DNA of 64,000 bases. It comes from Tritrichomonas musculus (Eukaryota > Parabasalia > Tritrichomonadida > Tritrichomonadidae). The notes beneath the pieces were generated by a model. That model did no database searches, was not told the origin of the DNA, and was given only the letters and a program-made list of their open reading frames with translations. Where the stretch lies: NCBI GenBank assembly GCA_039105265.1, contig JAPFFF010000002.1:6758001-6822000 (forward strand). The letters are read 5' to 3'. Within the stretch, counting starts at the first letter, position 1; every line of letters begins with the position of its first letter. Positions 46,782-57,102 of this stretch are shown in pieces. The translations under genes were made by a program, and so were the position numbers.

Positions 46782-48247
46782 TATAGTTGGTGGACATAAT
46801 TCTGTTTTGGAGACATAATTATGTTTTCACATCATTTCTATATATTCAAATTGGACTTTTAAAAAAACAATTGTAGAACAATTAATATCATATTGGATAC
46901 ATTCTATTCCCCGATTTTCATTCACTTTTATCAAACTAAATTTGATCATAAATATGATATCGAATTTTTAATTTCTGAATATTTTTTTATTATTTGAAAA
47001 AAATTATAATTTACTTTTCATCTATAATTAAAATTTATCATTATTATTTATTGAAATAAAATAGATAATTAGAAAAAATGGTTTCATTTTCATTTCACTA
47101 CTCAAAAAACTCATTTCATATCACATTTCATGCTTTTACCATAAAAAAAAGGTTGTTTTAATTTGCTCTAACATAGTTATTATTTTAGAATATAATGTAT
47201 ATATTATATTTTAGAAAAAAATTTATTGAAATAATAATTATATAAAAAGAAAAAGTGTTTTCAAAATATGACAAAAATCATTCATACAAAATTACTAATT
47301 TTGAAAAATGAGTTTATTTCATTTCAAATTAGATGCAGTATTAATCATCTATATGATGCATATAATATATTAAATATAATAATATGGTTGAAAAAGAATC
47401 AATCTTGGAAAAATTTCATTTTTCTTTTTTTCATTCAAAATCATTCATAAATCACTCATACATAATTGATATGATTTCAGAATTACATTATTTGATAATA
47501 CATACAATGAAATATATTATTAATCCTCTAAAAATCATTGTTGCCCATCAAGATTTCAGGTTTTTCTAAGAAATATACAAATTACACTTTTTTATTTTTT
47601 CTATTATAATAGCATTAAAAATAGCAATTAATCAATAAATATTAGGTAAGTATAGAAGAAATATTAAAATAATGAAAATAATTTCTCAATGTCTAAAATT
47701 GAAAGTCTTTTTCAGTTATTTCAGAAGTTACTCTTTTTCATTAAGGTAATAGATCTTGAGTAGAACCGCCAATTTTATTCTTTCAATATCATTATACTAT
47801 ATGCATTATATCAAATATTTAAATAAAAATTTAAAAGTTTTTATTTTTTATTGGAAAAAACAAAAAAGTGATATGATTTTTAACTTTATTTTGTACATCA
47901 AAATTTTCTTATATGAAAGTTTTTAGACATCAATTATCTGACAAAATTATATCATTGCTGATTATGAATTAATGATATTATTATTAAATCCCAAGTTTCA
48001 ATTATTGAGAATAAAATAAGCATTTTAACTTTTTTTTACATTAATGGCAAAATTTCATATAAATCACAAATATAATAGCTCATTTAATTAAATAATGATG
48101 TACATAAACTACATTAATAAAGTATATAATATTATCAAATTATCTTTAAAAAGTATTGAGAAAAATGTGTTTTATTTTTGTGTACCATTCAAAAAGTTGA
48201 GCAAACATGATTATGTCCCAAAAACATAATTATGTCCACCAACTATA
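46782..48247. mobile_element. Decayed element with 45-bp terminal inverted repeats
   Basis: Terminal inverted repeats at 46782-46826 and 48203-48247 match in 41 of 45 positions and begin TATAGTTGGTGGACATAATT. Each arm contains two copies of a GACATAATTATG-like phrase. TA flanks both ends, compatible with a TA target duplication as in Tc1/mariner elements, and the 1.47-kb length is in the mariner range. The interior is AT-rich with no recognisable transposase: the open stretches at 47268-47450 and 47384-47569 look random. It is thus a non-autonomous or dead copy. Confidence 0.7.
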
Positions 48248-48416
48248 ATTCTTAATTATAATGCAGAATTTTCTTTATTTATTTCCTCACCAAATAGTAA
48301 TTTATCAGAAAAAATATTTTCTTATGAATTAGATGAATATGATTATTAATGAAAACAAATGAATTAAAAAAATTTGAACAAAAAAAAAATATTCATAAAT
48401 TCTTTTTTTTTTTATT

Positions 48417-49067
48417 TCATTTCTTTTGATATTCCTTTAATTCAGGAATTTGTTCAATAATTTGGAATTTATGATTAACCAGATAGTGAATTATTTTTTC
48501 TCCATCATTTGCATTTTCAACGAAGTAAAGATCATGAAATCGACTGATTCTTCTTGAAAATGGCTTCAATTTCAACGGCTTTTCAATAATTTGATGGATT
48601 TTTTTGACCAAGGTTTTAGGGAACTTTTTTCTATTGGTGAAGATCAAATAGAAATTGTTTTTTAAATAACGAGCTTGAGGTGAAAGAGTTATTCTTCTTT
48701 TTGGTGACTTTAAAACTGCACCTGAAGAATAATATGAGTTATCAGCTCGTTGGAGAGAAGGTTTTTCAAGCATTACATATTTTGTGCAATGCTTATTGTT
48801 CAATACGGATGTTGTGATTGATGGATTTACATTCATATTGTTCAAATTATTAGATTGTTTTAATTCATTGGGATAAAATAAAAGCTTAGAAATATCTTCT
48901 ACTTGTCCAGTATCAATAGCATGGCTATTTATGTATTCTTCTTGATCAGAAAACAATTCTTCAAAATCTGAATCTGGGTCGAAGTTTTCTGGGTTGAAGT
49001 ATTTGTCATAATATTTATTCTGGAATTTATTCACAGGATCTTTATCTGGACTTCGATATGTGGCCAT
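48417..49067 (-). CDS. Hypothetical protein, basic C-terminus
   Basis: A 216-residue protein with an acidic Asp/Glu/Asn-rich N-terminal half (ENFDPDSDFEELFSDQEEY) and a basic C-terminal half containing KSPKRRITLSP and a compact-looking region from about residue 130 (NNFYLIFTNRKKFPKTLVKKIHQII). SPKRR and similar Ser-Pro-basic motifs suggest a nuclear or CDK-regulated protein, but no domain is recognised. The 3' end is 170 bp from the right end of the inverted-repeat element. Confidence 0.65.
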   Translation of the reverse strand: MATYRSPDKDPVNKFQNKYYDKYFNPENFDPDSDFEELFSDQEEYINSHAIDTGQVEDISKLLFYPNELKQSNNLNNMNVNPSITTSVLNNKHCTKYVMLEKPSLQRADNSYYSSGAVLKSPKRRITLSPQARYLKNNFYLIFTNRKKFPKTLVKKIHQIIEKPLKLKPFSRRISRFHDLYFVENANDGEKIIHYLVNHKFQIIEQIPELKEYQKK

Positions 49068-50096
49068 ACCGACAACAACTAAATAAATATTTGATTTTCT
49101 GTCTTGTTTTTATTTCTATAAGTTTTCAATAGTATTGAAAAAAATTGAATAGCGAATGAGACATTCACTTCAATTTCCTTTGAGTAATCAAATTTTTTTT
49201 TTTGACCGTTACAAGTAGATGCCCTAAATATAAAATTTAAGAGCAGAAATGATATCTTTCCTTACTTATTTGTTATTTTATTTTTATTTTAATTTTATTT
49301 TTTTTGATTGAAATATTCACTCAATTTTGAGCCTCTATGTCTTGTTTTCTTAAATAAAAGTTAATGTTATTTTATAGAAGGCTTGAAGAGAATATTCCAG
49401 AATGTTGAAATCCATTATTAAAATTATATCAAATTTGATCAAAAATTTCAATTAATAATCTTATTATGTAATTATACAATATTATCAATTTGGTTAAAAA
49501 AAATAGGTATTTTATTATTTACATTTAATATTTTAAAATAATCCAAAAGATTTCCACAGGCATCTTAATTTTGTTAATATTATATAATATTAATATTATA
49601 TCATAAATAAAAAAACAAAACTTCTTATTATATCATGCTGATTTCTCATTAATTATTCAAGGTTTGGCATAGAAAATGACTGCGGCATTTTTTAAGTATT
49701 TTAAATGTTTTTTTTTTAAATAATCTATATATATATAAACAATGCAAATTCTTATTTATAAATCATCTAAACTTAAAAATAAGATTCATTTTTTTAAAAA
49801 TGGTAATCTTATTTATCATTATTCATAAAGAAGATTATTATTTGTGGTGAATTTAATTAAACAGCAAGAGCCAGAAACAACAAAAAAGATGGAAAAAATT
49901 TCAAGAATTAAACATTTTAATAGAAATTTTTATTTTTTCCAATTAATATAAAATTCAATAGGCAAAATTTATTTTAAATGTCAGAATATACTAAGAAAAA
50001 GTTAGGATTTCCTATTGAAAAAGTTTAAAAATTTTTGAAAAAGTTTTTAAAAAAATTATTAATGAAATATATTTTGTATCAGTTCATTTTAAAATA
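49068..50096. other. AT-rich spacer
   Basis: About 1 kb between divergent genes without a supported gene; homopolymer runs only. Confidence 0.5.
50084..50089 (+). promoter_or_regulatory. Inr-like TCATTT
   Basis: Matches the trichomonad initiator TCAYTW and sits 8 bp before the ATG at 50097, the usual distance. Short motif, so only suggestive. Confidence 0.4.
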
Positions 50097-52463
50097 ATGT
50101 ATTCTAATAATAGTTCTTTTCCTAGAACCCGCCATCTATTGGCGCACGATTTTTCAGGTTCTACATGGAATAACGATAAATATTTTGAAACCGTCAAAAA
50201 TATATATTACAATTCACCTGTTCCATTCACAGACATCATTCTATGGGATAGCCAAGTTGAAGTTGTTAGCCCAAGCAGATACGAACATTTGTTAAACATA
50301 AAAGAAGGTGATGGTGGTACATATCCGCATGTAATTATCGATTGGATGATTCGAAACAGATTCAATGGAGATGTTGTTCTAATCACAGATGGTCAAATTC
50401 CAATTTCACATGTTGAATCATTAGATCAAAAACTCGAAGAAGCCAAAGGAAAAATCGATATTTCATTCATCAAATGCTACTTGATTCAAACAGAAACAAA
50501 GAAGATCGACACAACAGTCATTGCACCATTCATCAGACGAATTCCAAATGAAGTTATTCTTTATGGCGAAGACATTGAACCACAAGTTATCACAACAGGT
50601 AAACAAACACAAGAAGAATTGATTGAAACAATACGCTCAATAAAAACAATAGATGAATTCCAAGATCAATCAAATTCCGTCTTTTCAAACGTTGTTACTA
50701 AAATGATGGGTAAACCATGCAACGTAGAAATACGTGATGAAATATTGAAGCTTCAACAACGTTTGATTTTAGAACTTCGTCTTCCACCAAAGAATTTCGA
50801 TATGACAGCGTTTCTCAATGCATTCAAGAACCATGATCTCGAGCAAATGAAACAATTGTCACAGAACTTGAATCAACTATATCTCAATCAGCACCAAAAT
50901 ATGACCTGGCCTTCAATGATTTTCCACTTATTGAGAATGACCAATGGTTCACTCAATCAAGTTTACTCAGTTCACGCACTTGGAACAGGTTTCCAAGCAG
51001 ATAGAATCAGAAGAGCTGATGTTGCAGAACACTTTGAAGCCGCTGAAACTGAATCAACAAATTGTGAAGCTGACTTTATTTGCCCAATCACATATGAAGA
51101 AGAATCCGATGTTGTCTTGTTGGTCAAGAAACCAACAAATCCACTTCTGGCAGGACTTGAACATAACACAGTCAATGAAATCATCACATGTCCACTTGCA
51201 GCATTGAAGCACAAAGAATTCTTGCAGTCATTCATTGACCACATCGATCATCCAATCAGTTTGTCAGCTATGAAATACGCACAAGATTCAAATCATCCAA
51301 TCAAAGTTTCTCCTCTCTCACGTGCACCTGTTATCGGAGGTCTTTGCTTAGGTGCTGCCGAAGATCATGCTAAGGCCACAAATTGGACATTCGCCAATCT
51401 AATGACTGGTGGTAAGAAGGTTGGTAATATGGATCAATGGTTCGCACTCCTTTGGTACCTTGTTGAAATGAACCAAATTCCATATTTGGCACCAATTCTA
51501 CCAAAATTAAGAGAACATATGATTTATCGTCTTCACAATCATCACGGTACGGCTACACTCACAGGAATACCGTTCATCTGCCAAACAAGCCTACCTGTTG
51601 GAATTTGCTGCTGGTTCTCATTGAACATTGACCCACACCGCTTCCTCATTGCACACTCAGCAGAAGTTCCAGTCTTCATCAAGATGGCAAAACTAGCAGG
51701 TTACCCAATTGAAGACCGCGTCATACGAACAGCCTTGTTAGTTTCCACAGAAGACAGAATAAAACACATGGATGAATCATTCTTGCCACTCGTCACAAAA
51801 GCTGCTTTTAGAACATCCAAGAATTACCCAAACGTCATCATCGACGGACAATTGACAGACGAAGAAAGAAAGAATGCATTGAACAAACTGCCTTTCACCT
51901 TTTCTGAAATACCAGAGGACGTCCTGAGAATCGTCGTATACCATCTAATCGGAGGAAAAGGTAATGATAATGTTCCATACGTTAATTGGGCTTACGGACT
52001 AGAACCATGCAAGATGCCACCAATTCCAATTTGCCCAACAACACTTCGTCCATTCTTGCTTGTTCCGCCTTCGTTCACACCATGGCCAAAGGCTGCTGTT
52101 GATTCTTTCTGCCCTGAAAAACAATTGATAAACTGCCACGCACAATATATCAACTACGTCAATAAGTACCAGAAATTCCCAACTAAAAACGAATTGGCCG
52201 AGTTCTGCATGAAAATGCTCGTCCCAAAGAAGAGACCAACGCTGCCCGCACAAATTGACCAATTCATCGATTGTGTCGTTGACGGTTATAATGAAGTCTT
52301 CGCAGTTAAAGATGTCACACCTAAAGACTTCATTAAAATTACAACATCGACGGTTTGGATGACTGCTAGAATACAACAGGAACAGAGATATTACGAATCA
52401 CAAAACATCAAACTGCCAGAAGATAGCTATAAGTTTTTCATTGACAGAATAAGAAGGAGATAA
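50097..52463 (+). CDS. von Willebrand factor A-domain protein
   Basis: A 788-residue protein with an N-terminal vWA fold (about residues 10-175). The metal-ion-dependent adhesion site is complete: DFSGS (Asp18, Ser20, Ser22), Thr75 in GDGGTY and Asp98 in VVLITDGQ. No signal peptide precedes it, so it acts inside the cell. Around residues 324-366 the spacing CEADFICPITYEEE ... ITCPLAALKHKEF recalls a degenerate RING/U-box-like segment, which would suggest protein-modification or chaperone work, but this is uncertain. The C-terminal 400 residues are a well-ordered globular region that I do not recognise. Codons end in C or G more often than in neighbouring genes, as in strongly expressed genes. 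Confidence 0.8.
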   Translation: MYSNNSSFPRTRHLLAHDFSGSTWNNDKYFETVKNIYYNSPVPFTDIILWDSQVEVVSPSRYEHLLNIKEGDGGTYPHVIIDWMIRNRFNGDVVLITDGQIPISHVESLDQKLEEAKGKIDISFIKCYLIQTETKKIDTTVIAPFIRRIPNEVILYGEDIEPQVITTGKQTQEELIETIRSIKTIDEFQDQSNSVFSNVVTKMMGKPCNVEIRDEILKLQQRLILELRLPPKNFDMTAFLNAFKNHDLEQMKQLSQNLNQLYLNQHQNMTWPSMIFHLLRMTNGSLNQVYSVHALGTGFQADRIRRADVAEHFEAAETESTNCEADFICPITYEEESDVVLLVKKPTNPLLAGLEHNTVNEIITCPLAALKHKEFLQSFIDHIDHPISLSAMKYAQDSNHPIKVSPLSRAPVIGGLCLGAAEDHAKATNWTFANLMTGGKKVGNMDQWFALLWYLVEMNQIPYLAPILPKLREHMIYRLHNHHGTATLTGIPFICQTSLPVGICCWFSLNIDPHRFLIAHSAEVPVFIKMAKLAGYPIEDRVIRTALLVSTEDRIKHMDESFLPLVTKAAFRTSKNYPNVIIDGQLTDEERKNALNKLPFTFSEIPEDVLRIVVYHLIGGKGNDNVPYVNWAYGLEPCKMPPIPICPTTLRPFLLVPPSFTPWPKAAVDSFCPEKQLINCHAQYINYVNKYQKFPTKNELAEFCMKMLVPKKRPTLPAQIDQFIDCVVDGYNEVFAVKDVTPKDFIKITTSTVWMTARIQQEQRYYESQNIKLPEDSYKFFIDRIRRR

Positions 52464-52589
52464 ATGGAATAATAATGTGTAGATAGATAAAAAATATATT
52501 TAGAAATAATTATTTTATATTTAGCAATACCTATTTTTTTATATCACATTTCATTTTTTATTTGGATTATTGTTTTAGAGACAAAATAA

Positions 52590-55538
52590 ATGCAAACAGA
52601 GAAAAAATACAATTTAATGTTCAAATTAAAACTTTTCACGATTCCCTCGAATATTATCGCGCTTAAAGATTTTGATACTAATATTTATAATATATTAATA
52701 ACAGAGCAACTTTACGAAGTTAAATCAAATGTTCATGTAGAATTATTTGAATCTTTTATAAGGCATTGGATTAACAATGAAACTCCTGATATTAATCTTA
52801 ATAATATTGATGATTTTGTTCTTTTAAGCCAAGAATTTGATCGTATGCAGAATTTAATTCATCTTTTCCAAAGAAAAACTCCAAATGCTTTAACATCATC
52901 CTTAATCCAAAAAAATCTCAACATTAAAAACAAAATATTGAGAAAAACCGAAATTCTCAAAGAAAAAGTTCACAAAAATCATCAAATTATAGAAATTTTA
53001 TTCAAAGAAAGCAAATTTGACACAATATCAGATTTTTTAAAAGTTAAATCAGACTTAAAAAATGACTGTATTGAAGAGAATATCAGTTATGTCAAAATAT
53101 TTCTGAGAAAAAAGATCGAACAAAACGGTTTTTCATTCTATTTGAATGAAGAAGACAAAACGGCTTCTTTATTTCACATTCTTGGTGAGAAAGACTCTGT
53201 TTGCATTCCGCGATCAGTCAATTACAACTCTCAAGAATACGTAATCACTGAAATTTTTCAGAATTCTTTTGAATGCTCAACCGCAAAATCAATTGAATTT
53301 TCAGAGGACTCTGAAATCCTTTCAATTGACGGTTATTCTTTCAGTGAATCTTCAGTAGAGAATCTCACAATTCCAGCAAGCCTCGCTGATCTTAAGAAAG
53401 GATGGTGCCATTACACCGACTCTTTGTCGACCGTTAAAGTATCACCAAACAATAAAAAATATAAAAATTTTGGTGAAGAATTCGTTATTGGAAAGTCTGA
53501 CCAAATAAGTAGTGAATTTGATGTTCTTTTATTTGTACCACGATCAGCTGAAAAAGTGAAGAATCCTTCCTTTATTAAGAAAATTGAATCTTATGCGTTT
53601 CATGAGTGTGATGCCATTACAAGCATTGAATTTGATGATGACTCTGAATTGCTATCAATTGATAATTACGGTTTTGCCGGTTCTTCGGTTGAATCAATTG
53701 TTATTCCTTCTCATGTCTATCAAATTGGCGCGAATTCTTTCGCCAATTGCACTTATCTCACGAGTGTCATTTTTTCAGAAAATTCAGAATTACAGATTAT
53801 CAATGAATATGCATTTACCGAATCAATGCTGCAGAGCATTGTTATTCCATCAAGTGTAACACGAATCGCTCCATTTGCCTTTAGTTATTGCAACAATCTT
53901 AAAAAAGTTGAGTTTTTAGAAGACTCAAAAATTTCTTCTTTTGAGCCAAATATTTTCAATGGCTCACAAATTGAGAGTCTTTCTATTCCAGCAGGTGTTG
54001 TTGACCTTGAAGAAGGCTGGTGTTCAAATGTCAGACATTTGACTAATATAAATTTGTCACAAAACAATCTCCACTTTTCTTATTATGAAGGAAAATTCAT
54101 CCTTGGGAAAACGGATCCAAAAAGTGACATTTATGACAATCTTCTTTTTGCCAAAAGAGACATTGAAAAAGCTGAAATTCCTTCATTCATCAAGAAGATT
54201 GGTCCACACGCATTTAGCCAATGTAATGGACTTAAAACGGTTGAATTTCCTGAGGACACACAAATCAATTCAATTGGAAAATATGCGTTTTATGAATCAT
54301 CTTTAGAAAGCATTTTAGTTGCAACACACATAGTTGAAATCGGGAGCTTTGCTTTTGCAAAATGCAAGTCACTTAATGAATTTGTGTTTATGGAGAATTG
54401 CGAATTAAAACTCATTGATCATGGCACTTTTTCTGGTTCTTCATTGAAGGCTGTTTACATTCCAACATTTGTTACACGGATCAAAGAGCAAGCGTTTTCT
54501 AGCTGCAGGAATCTTTACTATGTTGAATTTGCTGAAGATTCACATTTGGAAGTCATTGAAAAACATGCTTTCAGTAACACATCACTTGAAGATATCACAA
54601 TTCCAAAAAGTGTCAAAGAAATCAATGAGTCTGCATTTGCTGAATGCATCTTTCTGAGTGAAATCAAATTTGCTGAGAATTCGGAATTGAAAACGATTGG
54701 TGAAAATGCACTAGCTAACACATCAATAACAGAATTAAGAATTCCTTCATCTGTGGAAAAACTTGAGAAAGGTTGGTGCTGTGGAATGCTGGATTTGACC
54801 AACATTTTAATTGATCTAAAAAATCCGTATTTTTCGATTTTTAATAAATCAATGGTCATTGGGAAATCATCTTTATATGGTAAATATTATGATGTTCTTC
54901 ATTTTGCAAGTCGAAATGTCACAATCTGCATCATTCCTCCATTCATAAAGACAATTGCTCCATATGCATTTGACGAGTGTTCCAAATTGAGAATTGTTGC
55001 ATGCTTGAATAATTCGCAATTGACAAAAATTGGAGCAAATTCTTTCTCTGGTTCTTTTTTAAGAATAATTTGGATTCCGCCAAGCGTGGCTTGCATTGAT
55101 GATTATGCATTCTTCCAATGCAGGAAATTAATTAGACTTGACTTTTTGGGTGATTCAAATCTAAGAACAATTAAAAAATACGCCTTTTATGGATCATCTT
55201 TGAAAAGCATCGCCATTCCATCTAAAGTAAAAAGAATTGGCGATTGTGCCTTTTCTATTTGCACTCAACTTGTAAATGTTGATTTTCTTGATGATTCAGA
55301 ATTGGAATTTCTCGGTAATGAAGTGTTTTCTTACTCATCAATCAATGCTTTTTTCATTCCTTCAAACGTTTCTTTCATTGGAAAACATGCCTTTTCTAAT
55401 TGTTATAAACTTGACATCGTTGAAATTGGAGATAATTCGAAATTAAAATCACTTGATAAAGAAGTGTTCCTTTTATCACCAATTAAAATATTAGTGATGC
55501 CTTCTAATTTGAGTGAAACTATTCAATTAAACTTTTGA
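52590..55538 (+). CDS. BspA-like LRR protein with BTB-like N-terminus
   Basis: A 982-residue protein. The first 190 residues resemble the BTB/BACK-like leader common in trichomonad proteins (FESFIRHWINNETPDINLNNIDDFVLLSQEF) followed by a helical linker. From about residue 200 to the end lie BspA/LRR_5 repeats (ESIVIPSHVYQIGANSFANC type). Three roughly 75-residue GWC modules interrupt them (GWCHYTDSL, GWCSNVRHL, GWCCGMLDL), each with a following VIGKS/ILGKT and an exit of the SFIKKI type. The modules are the same as in the protein at 37445-39913. No signal or membrane segment is present; an intracellular interaction scaffold is likelier than a secreted adhesin. Confidence 0.85.
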   Translation: MQTEKKYNLMFKLKLFTIPSNIIALKDFDTNIYNILITEQLYEVKSNVHVELFESFIRHWINNETPDINLNNIDDFVLLSQEFDRMQNLIHLFQRKTPNALTSSLIQKNLNIKNKILRKTEILKEKVHKNHQIIEILFKESKFDTISDFLKVKSDLKNDCIEENISYVKIFLRKKIEQNGFSFYLNEEDKTASLFHILGEKDSVCIPRSVNYNSQEYVITEIFQNSFECSTAKSIEFSEDSEILSIDGYSFSESSVENLTIPASLADLKKGWCHYTDSLSTVKVSPNNKKYKNFGEEFVIGKSDQISSEFDVLLFVPRSAEKVKNPSFIKKIESYAFHECDAITSIEFDDDSELLSIDNYGFAGSSVESIVIPSHVYQIGANSFANCTYLTSVIFSENSELQIINEYAFTESMLQSIVIPSSVTRIAPFAFSYCNNLKKVEFLEDSKISSFEPNIFNGSQIESLSIPAGVVDLEEGWCSNVRHLTNINLSQNNLHFSYYEGKFILGKTDPKSDIYDNLLFAKRDIEKAEIPSFIKKIGPHAFSQCNGLKTVEFPEDTQINSIGKYAFYESSLESILVATHIVEIGSFAFAKCKSLNEFVFMENCELKLIDHGTFSGSSLKAVYIPTFVTRIKEQAFSSCRNLYYVEFAEDSHLEVIEKHAFSNTSLEDITIPKSVKEINESAFAECIFLSEIKFAENSELKTIGENALANTSITELRIPSSVEKLEKGWCCGMLDLTNILIDLKNPYFSIFNKSMVIGKSSLYGKYYDVLHFASRNVTICIIPPFIKTIAPYAFDECSKLRIVACLNNSQLTKIGANSFSGSFLRIIWIPPSVACIDDYAFFQCRKLIRLDFLGDSNLRTIKKYAFYGSSLKSIAIPSKVKRIGDCAFSICTQLVNVDFLDDSELEFLGNEVFSYSSINAFFIPSNVSFIGKHAFSNCYKLDIVEIGDNSKLKSLDKEVFLLSPIKILVMPSNLSETIQLNF

Positions 55539-55674
55539 AAATAAAAATCAAGACCATTTTTGATTAATAAATGCTGGACTAGCATTAATTTATATGAATA
55601 AATATGATCATTAAAATTAAAATAAAGAATAACTTATATGAACATTTACCTAATTCAAAAATTTATATTAAATA

Positions 55675-56725
55675 TTAAGTTATACCAAAATCTTTGACTT
55701 CTATTGCAATCAACAATTTTTTTTCAAATTCGCCTTTTGATTCATATCGAGGCAATTCTATTATGTTATTACAAGTGTGTGAAACTGGATACGAATTTTT
55801 ATTGGAATTTGTAAACTGAATTCCTATTTTACCGCCCAATTTGTCAAAATATCGAAAACCTTCAACTGGAACAACTGATGTGCCTGTAATAAATTTCAGT
55901 AATTTCCTCAAATTTTCATCAGGCCAATCAGAAATGACATCAAAGAAAAGATCAACGGAATCTTCATCATCGGAGTTATAATTGCAGTTTTTTCTCATAT
56001 CTTCAATATCAAAACTTTCTTTTCCTTTAATAAAATCTCGAATTTCTTTCCAACCAATATATGAACAATCAGAAATGTCAACAGCACTTTGAAAACCATT
56101 TCTAATTTCTATGATTTGTGAATAATTGTCTTCAATCAATCTTTTTTGTATTAATCTATCAATGTACTGGTTTTTATTGTCATTTGTAACTTCTTTGTTT
56201 TTACCATTATCGCATAATTCTTCCTCGTTTGAATCAACAAATGCCAAGTACATAGACGTAACATCGCTGTTTTTAATGCAATTCAATGAATTATAAATAT
56301 CATTGTCATACTCTTTCATATCATTTATGTCGACTTTTTCATTAAAGATAAATTTCCAAATACTTGACATTAATTTTAAATTAAATGCTTTGCCTGTTAT
56401 TGAATGCAACACCCAACACCTGGCCAATCAAATTAAATACTTTTTTCTCACTATATTTGTTGTTGACAGTATAATATTCACCATCGGGTGTAGGTATTAT
56501 TGCACCTGTATTTATTATTGCATCTGTAATTGTTGATAACCAATCTCTACGCAAACCACCTTCATCATATCCTTCTTCGTTATCAAATTCTATATAAATT
56601 TCTTTTCCTTTAATATTATTAGATTGTAATTCTGAGATACTATCAAATATTATGTTATTCCTATAAATTGTTAAATTAATATAGTCAATAATATGGTCAA
56701 AATAATCTTCAATAGTGTAAATCAT
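55675..56725 (-). pseudogene. HECT-type E3 ubiquitin ligase with a one-base frameshift
   Basis: The first frame starts at ATG 56725 (MIYTIEDYFDHIID) and carries the HECT opening IYIEFDNEEGYDEGGLRRDW up to GQVLGVAFNN. The continuation, GKAFNLKLMSSIWKFIFNE and onward, lies in another frame down to 55675. One surplus base near 56395 accounts for the shift. The C-terminal lobe is intact, including the catalytic Cys (codon 55771-55773) in YPVSHTCNN and the terminal LPRYESKGEFEKKLLIAI. A corrected gene would be a near-bare HECT domain of about 350 residues with no substrate-recognition region. No intron motif fits the break. Pseudogene, sequence error or programmed shift are all possible. Confidence 0.8.
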
Positions 56726-57102
56726 TTTTGCACTTATATTATTAAAATGATATAAATACTCTTTAATTTTTTTTTATTTAGTAAAAAAATTTTTCAAAAT
56801 TTTCAAAATTTTCAAATTTTTTTGCCAAAATTTTTTAAAAATTTTTAGAAAATTAGCCAATTCATTCCTTTCATTTTAAAACAACATGCTTGTTAAACTT
56901 GCTAATTGCACTAATGTTTTTTCTTTCAATAGACTTTATTGTTTGATAGAAAGTTACGGAATCTATATTAAAATTTTTTTAAATAAAAGATGAATCTTTT
57001 AAAAAAAATTTTTTTCGCATATTTGTTGTAAAATTAAAACTTATTTTTAATATTTAATTTATTTTTATTCAATATTTTATAAGATATGATAATATTTTAT
57101 TT
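56726..57102. other. AT-rich spacer between divergent genes
   Basis: Contains a short tandem run of TTTTCAAAA-like units near 56790-56820. No gene seen. Confidence 0.5.

Noticed and set aside
47268-47569. Two overlapping open frames inside the inverted-repeat element, considered as transposase remnants
   Set aside because: No D,D-D/E pattern or helix-turn-helix could be read; likely random.
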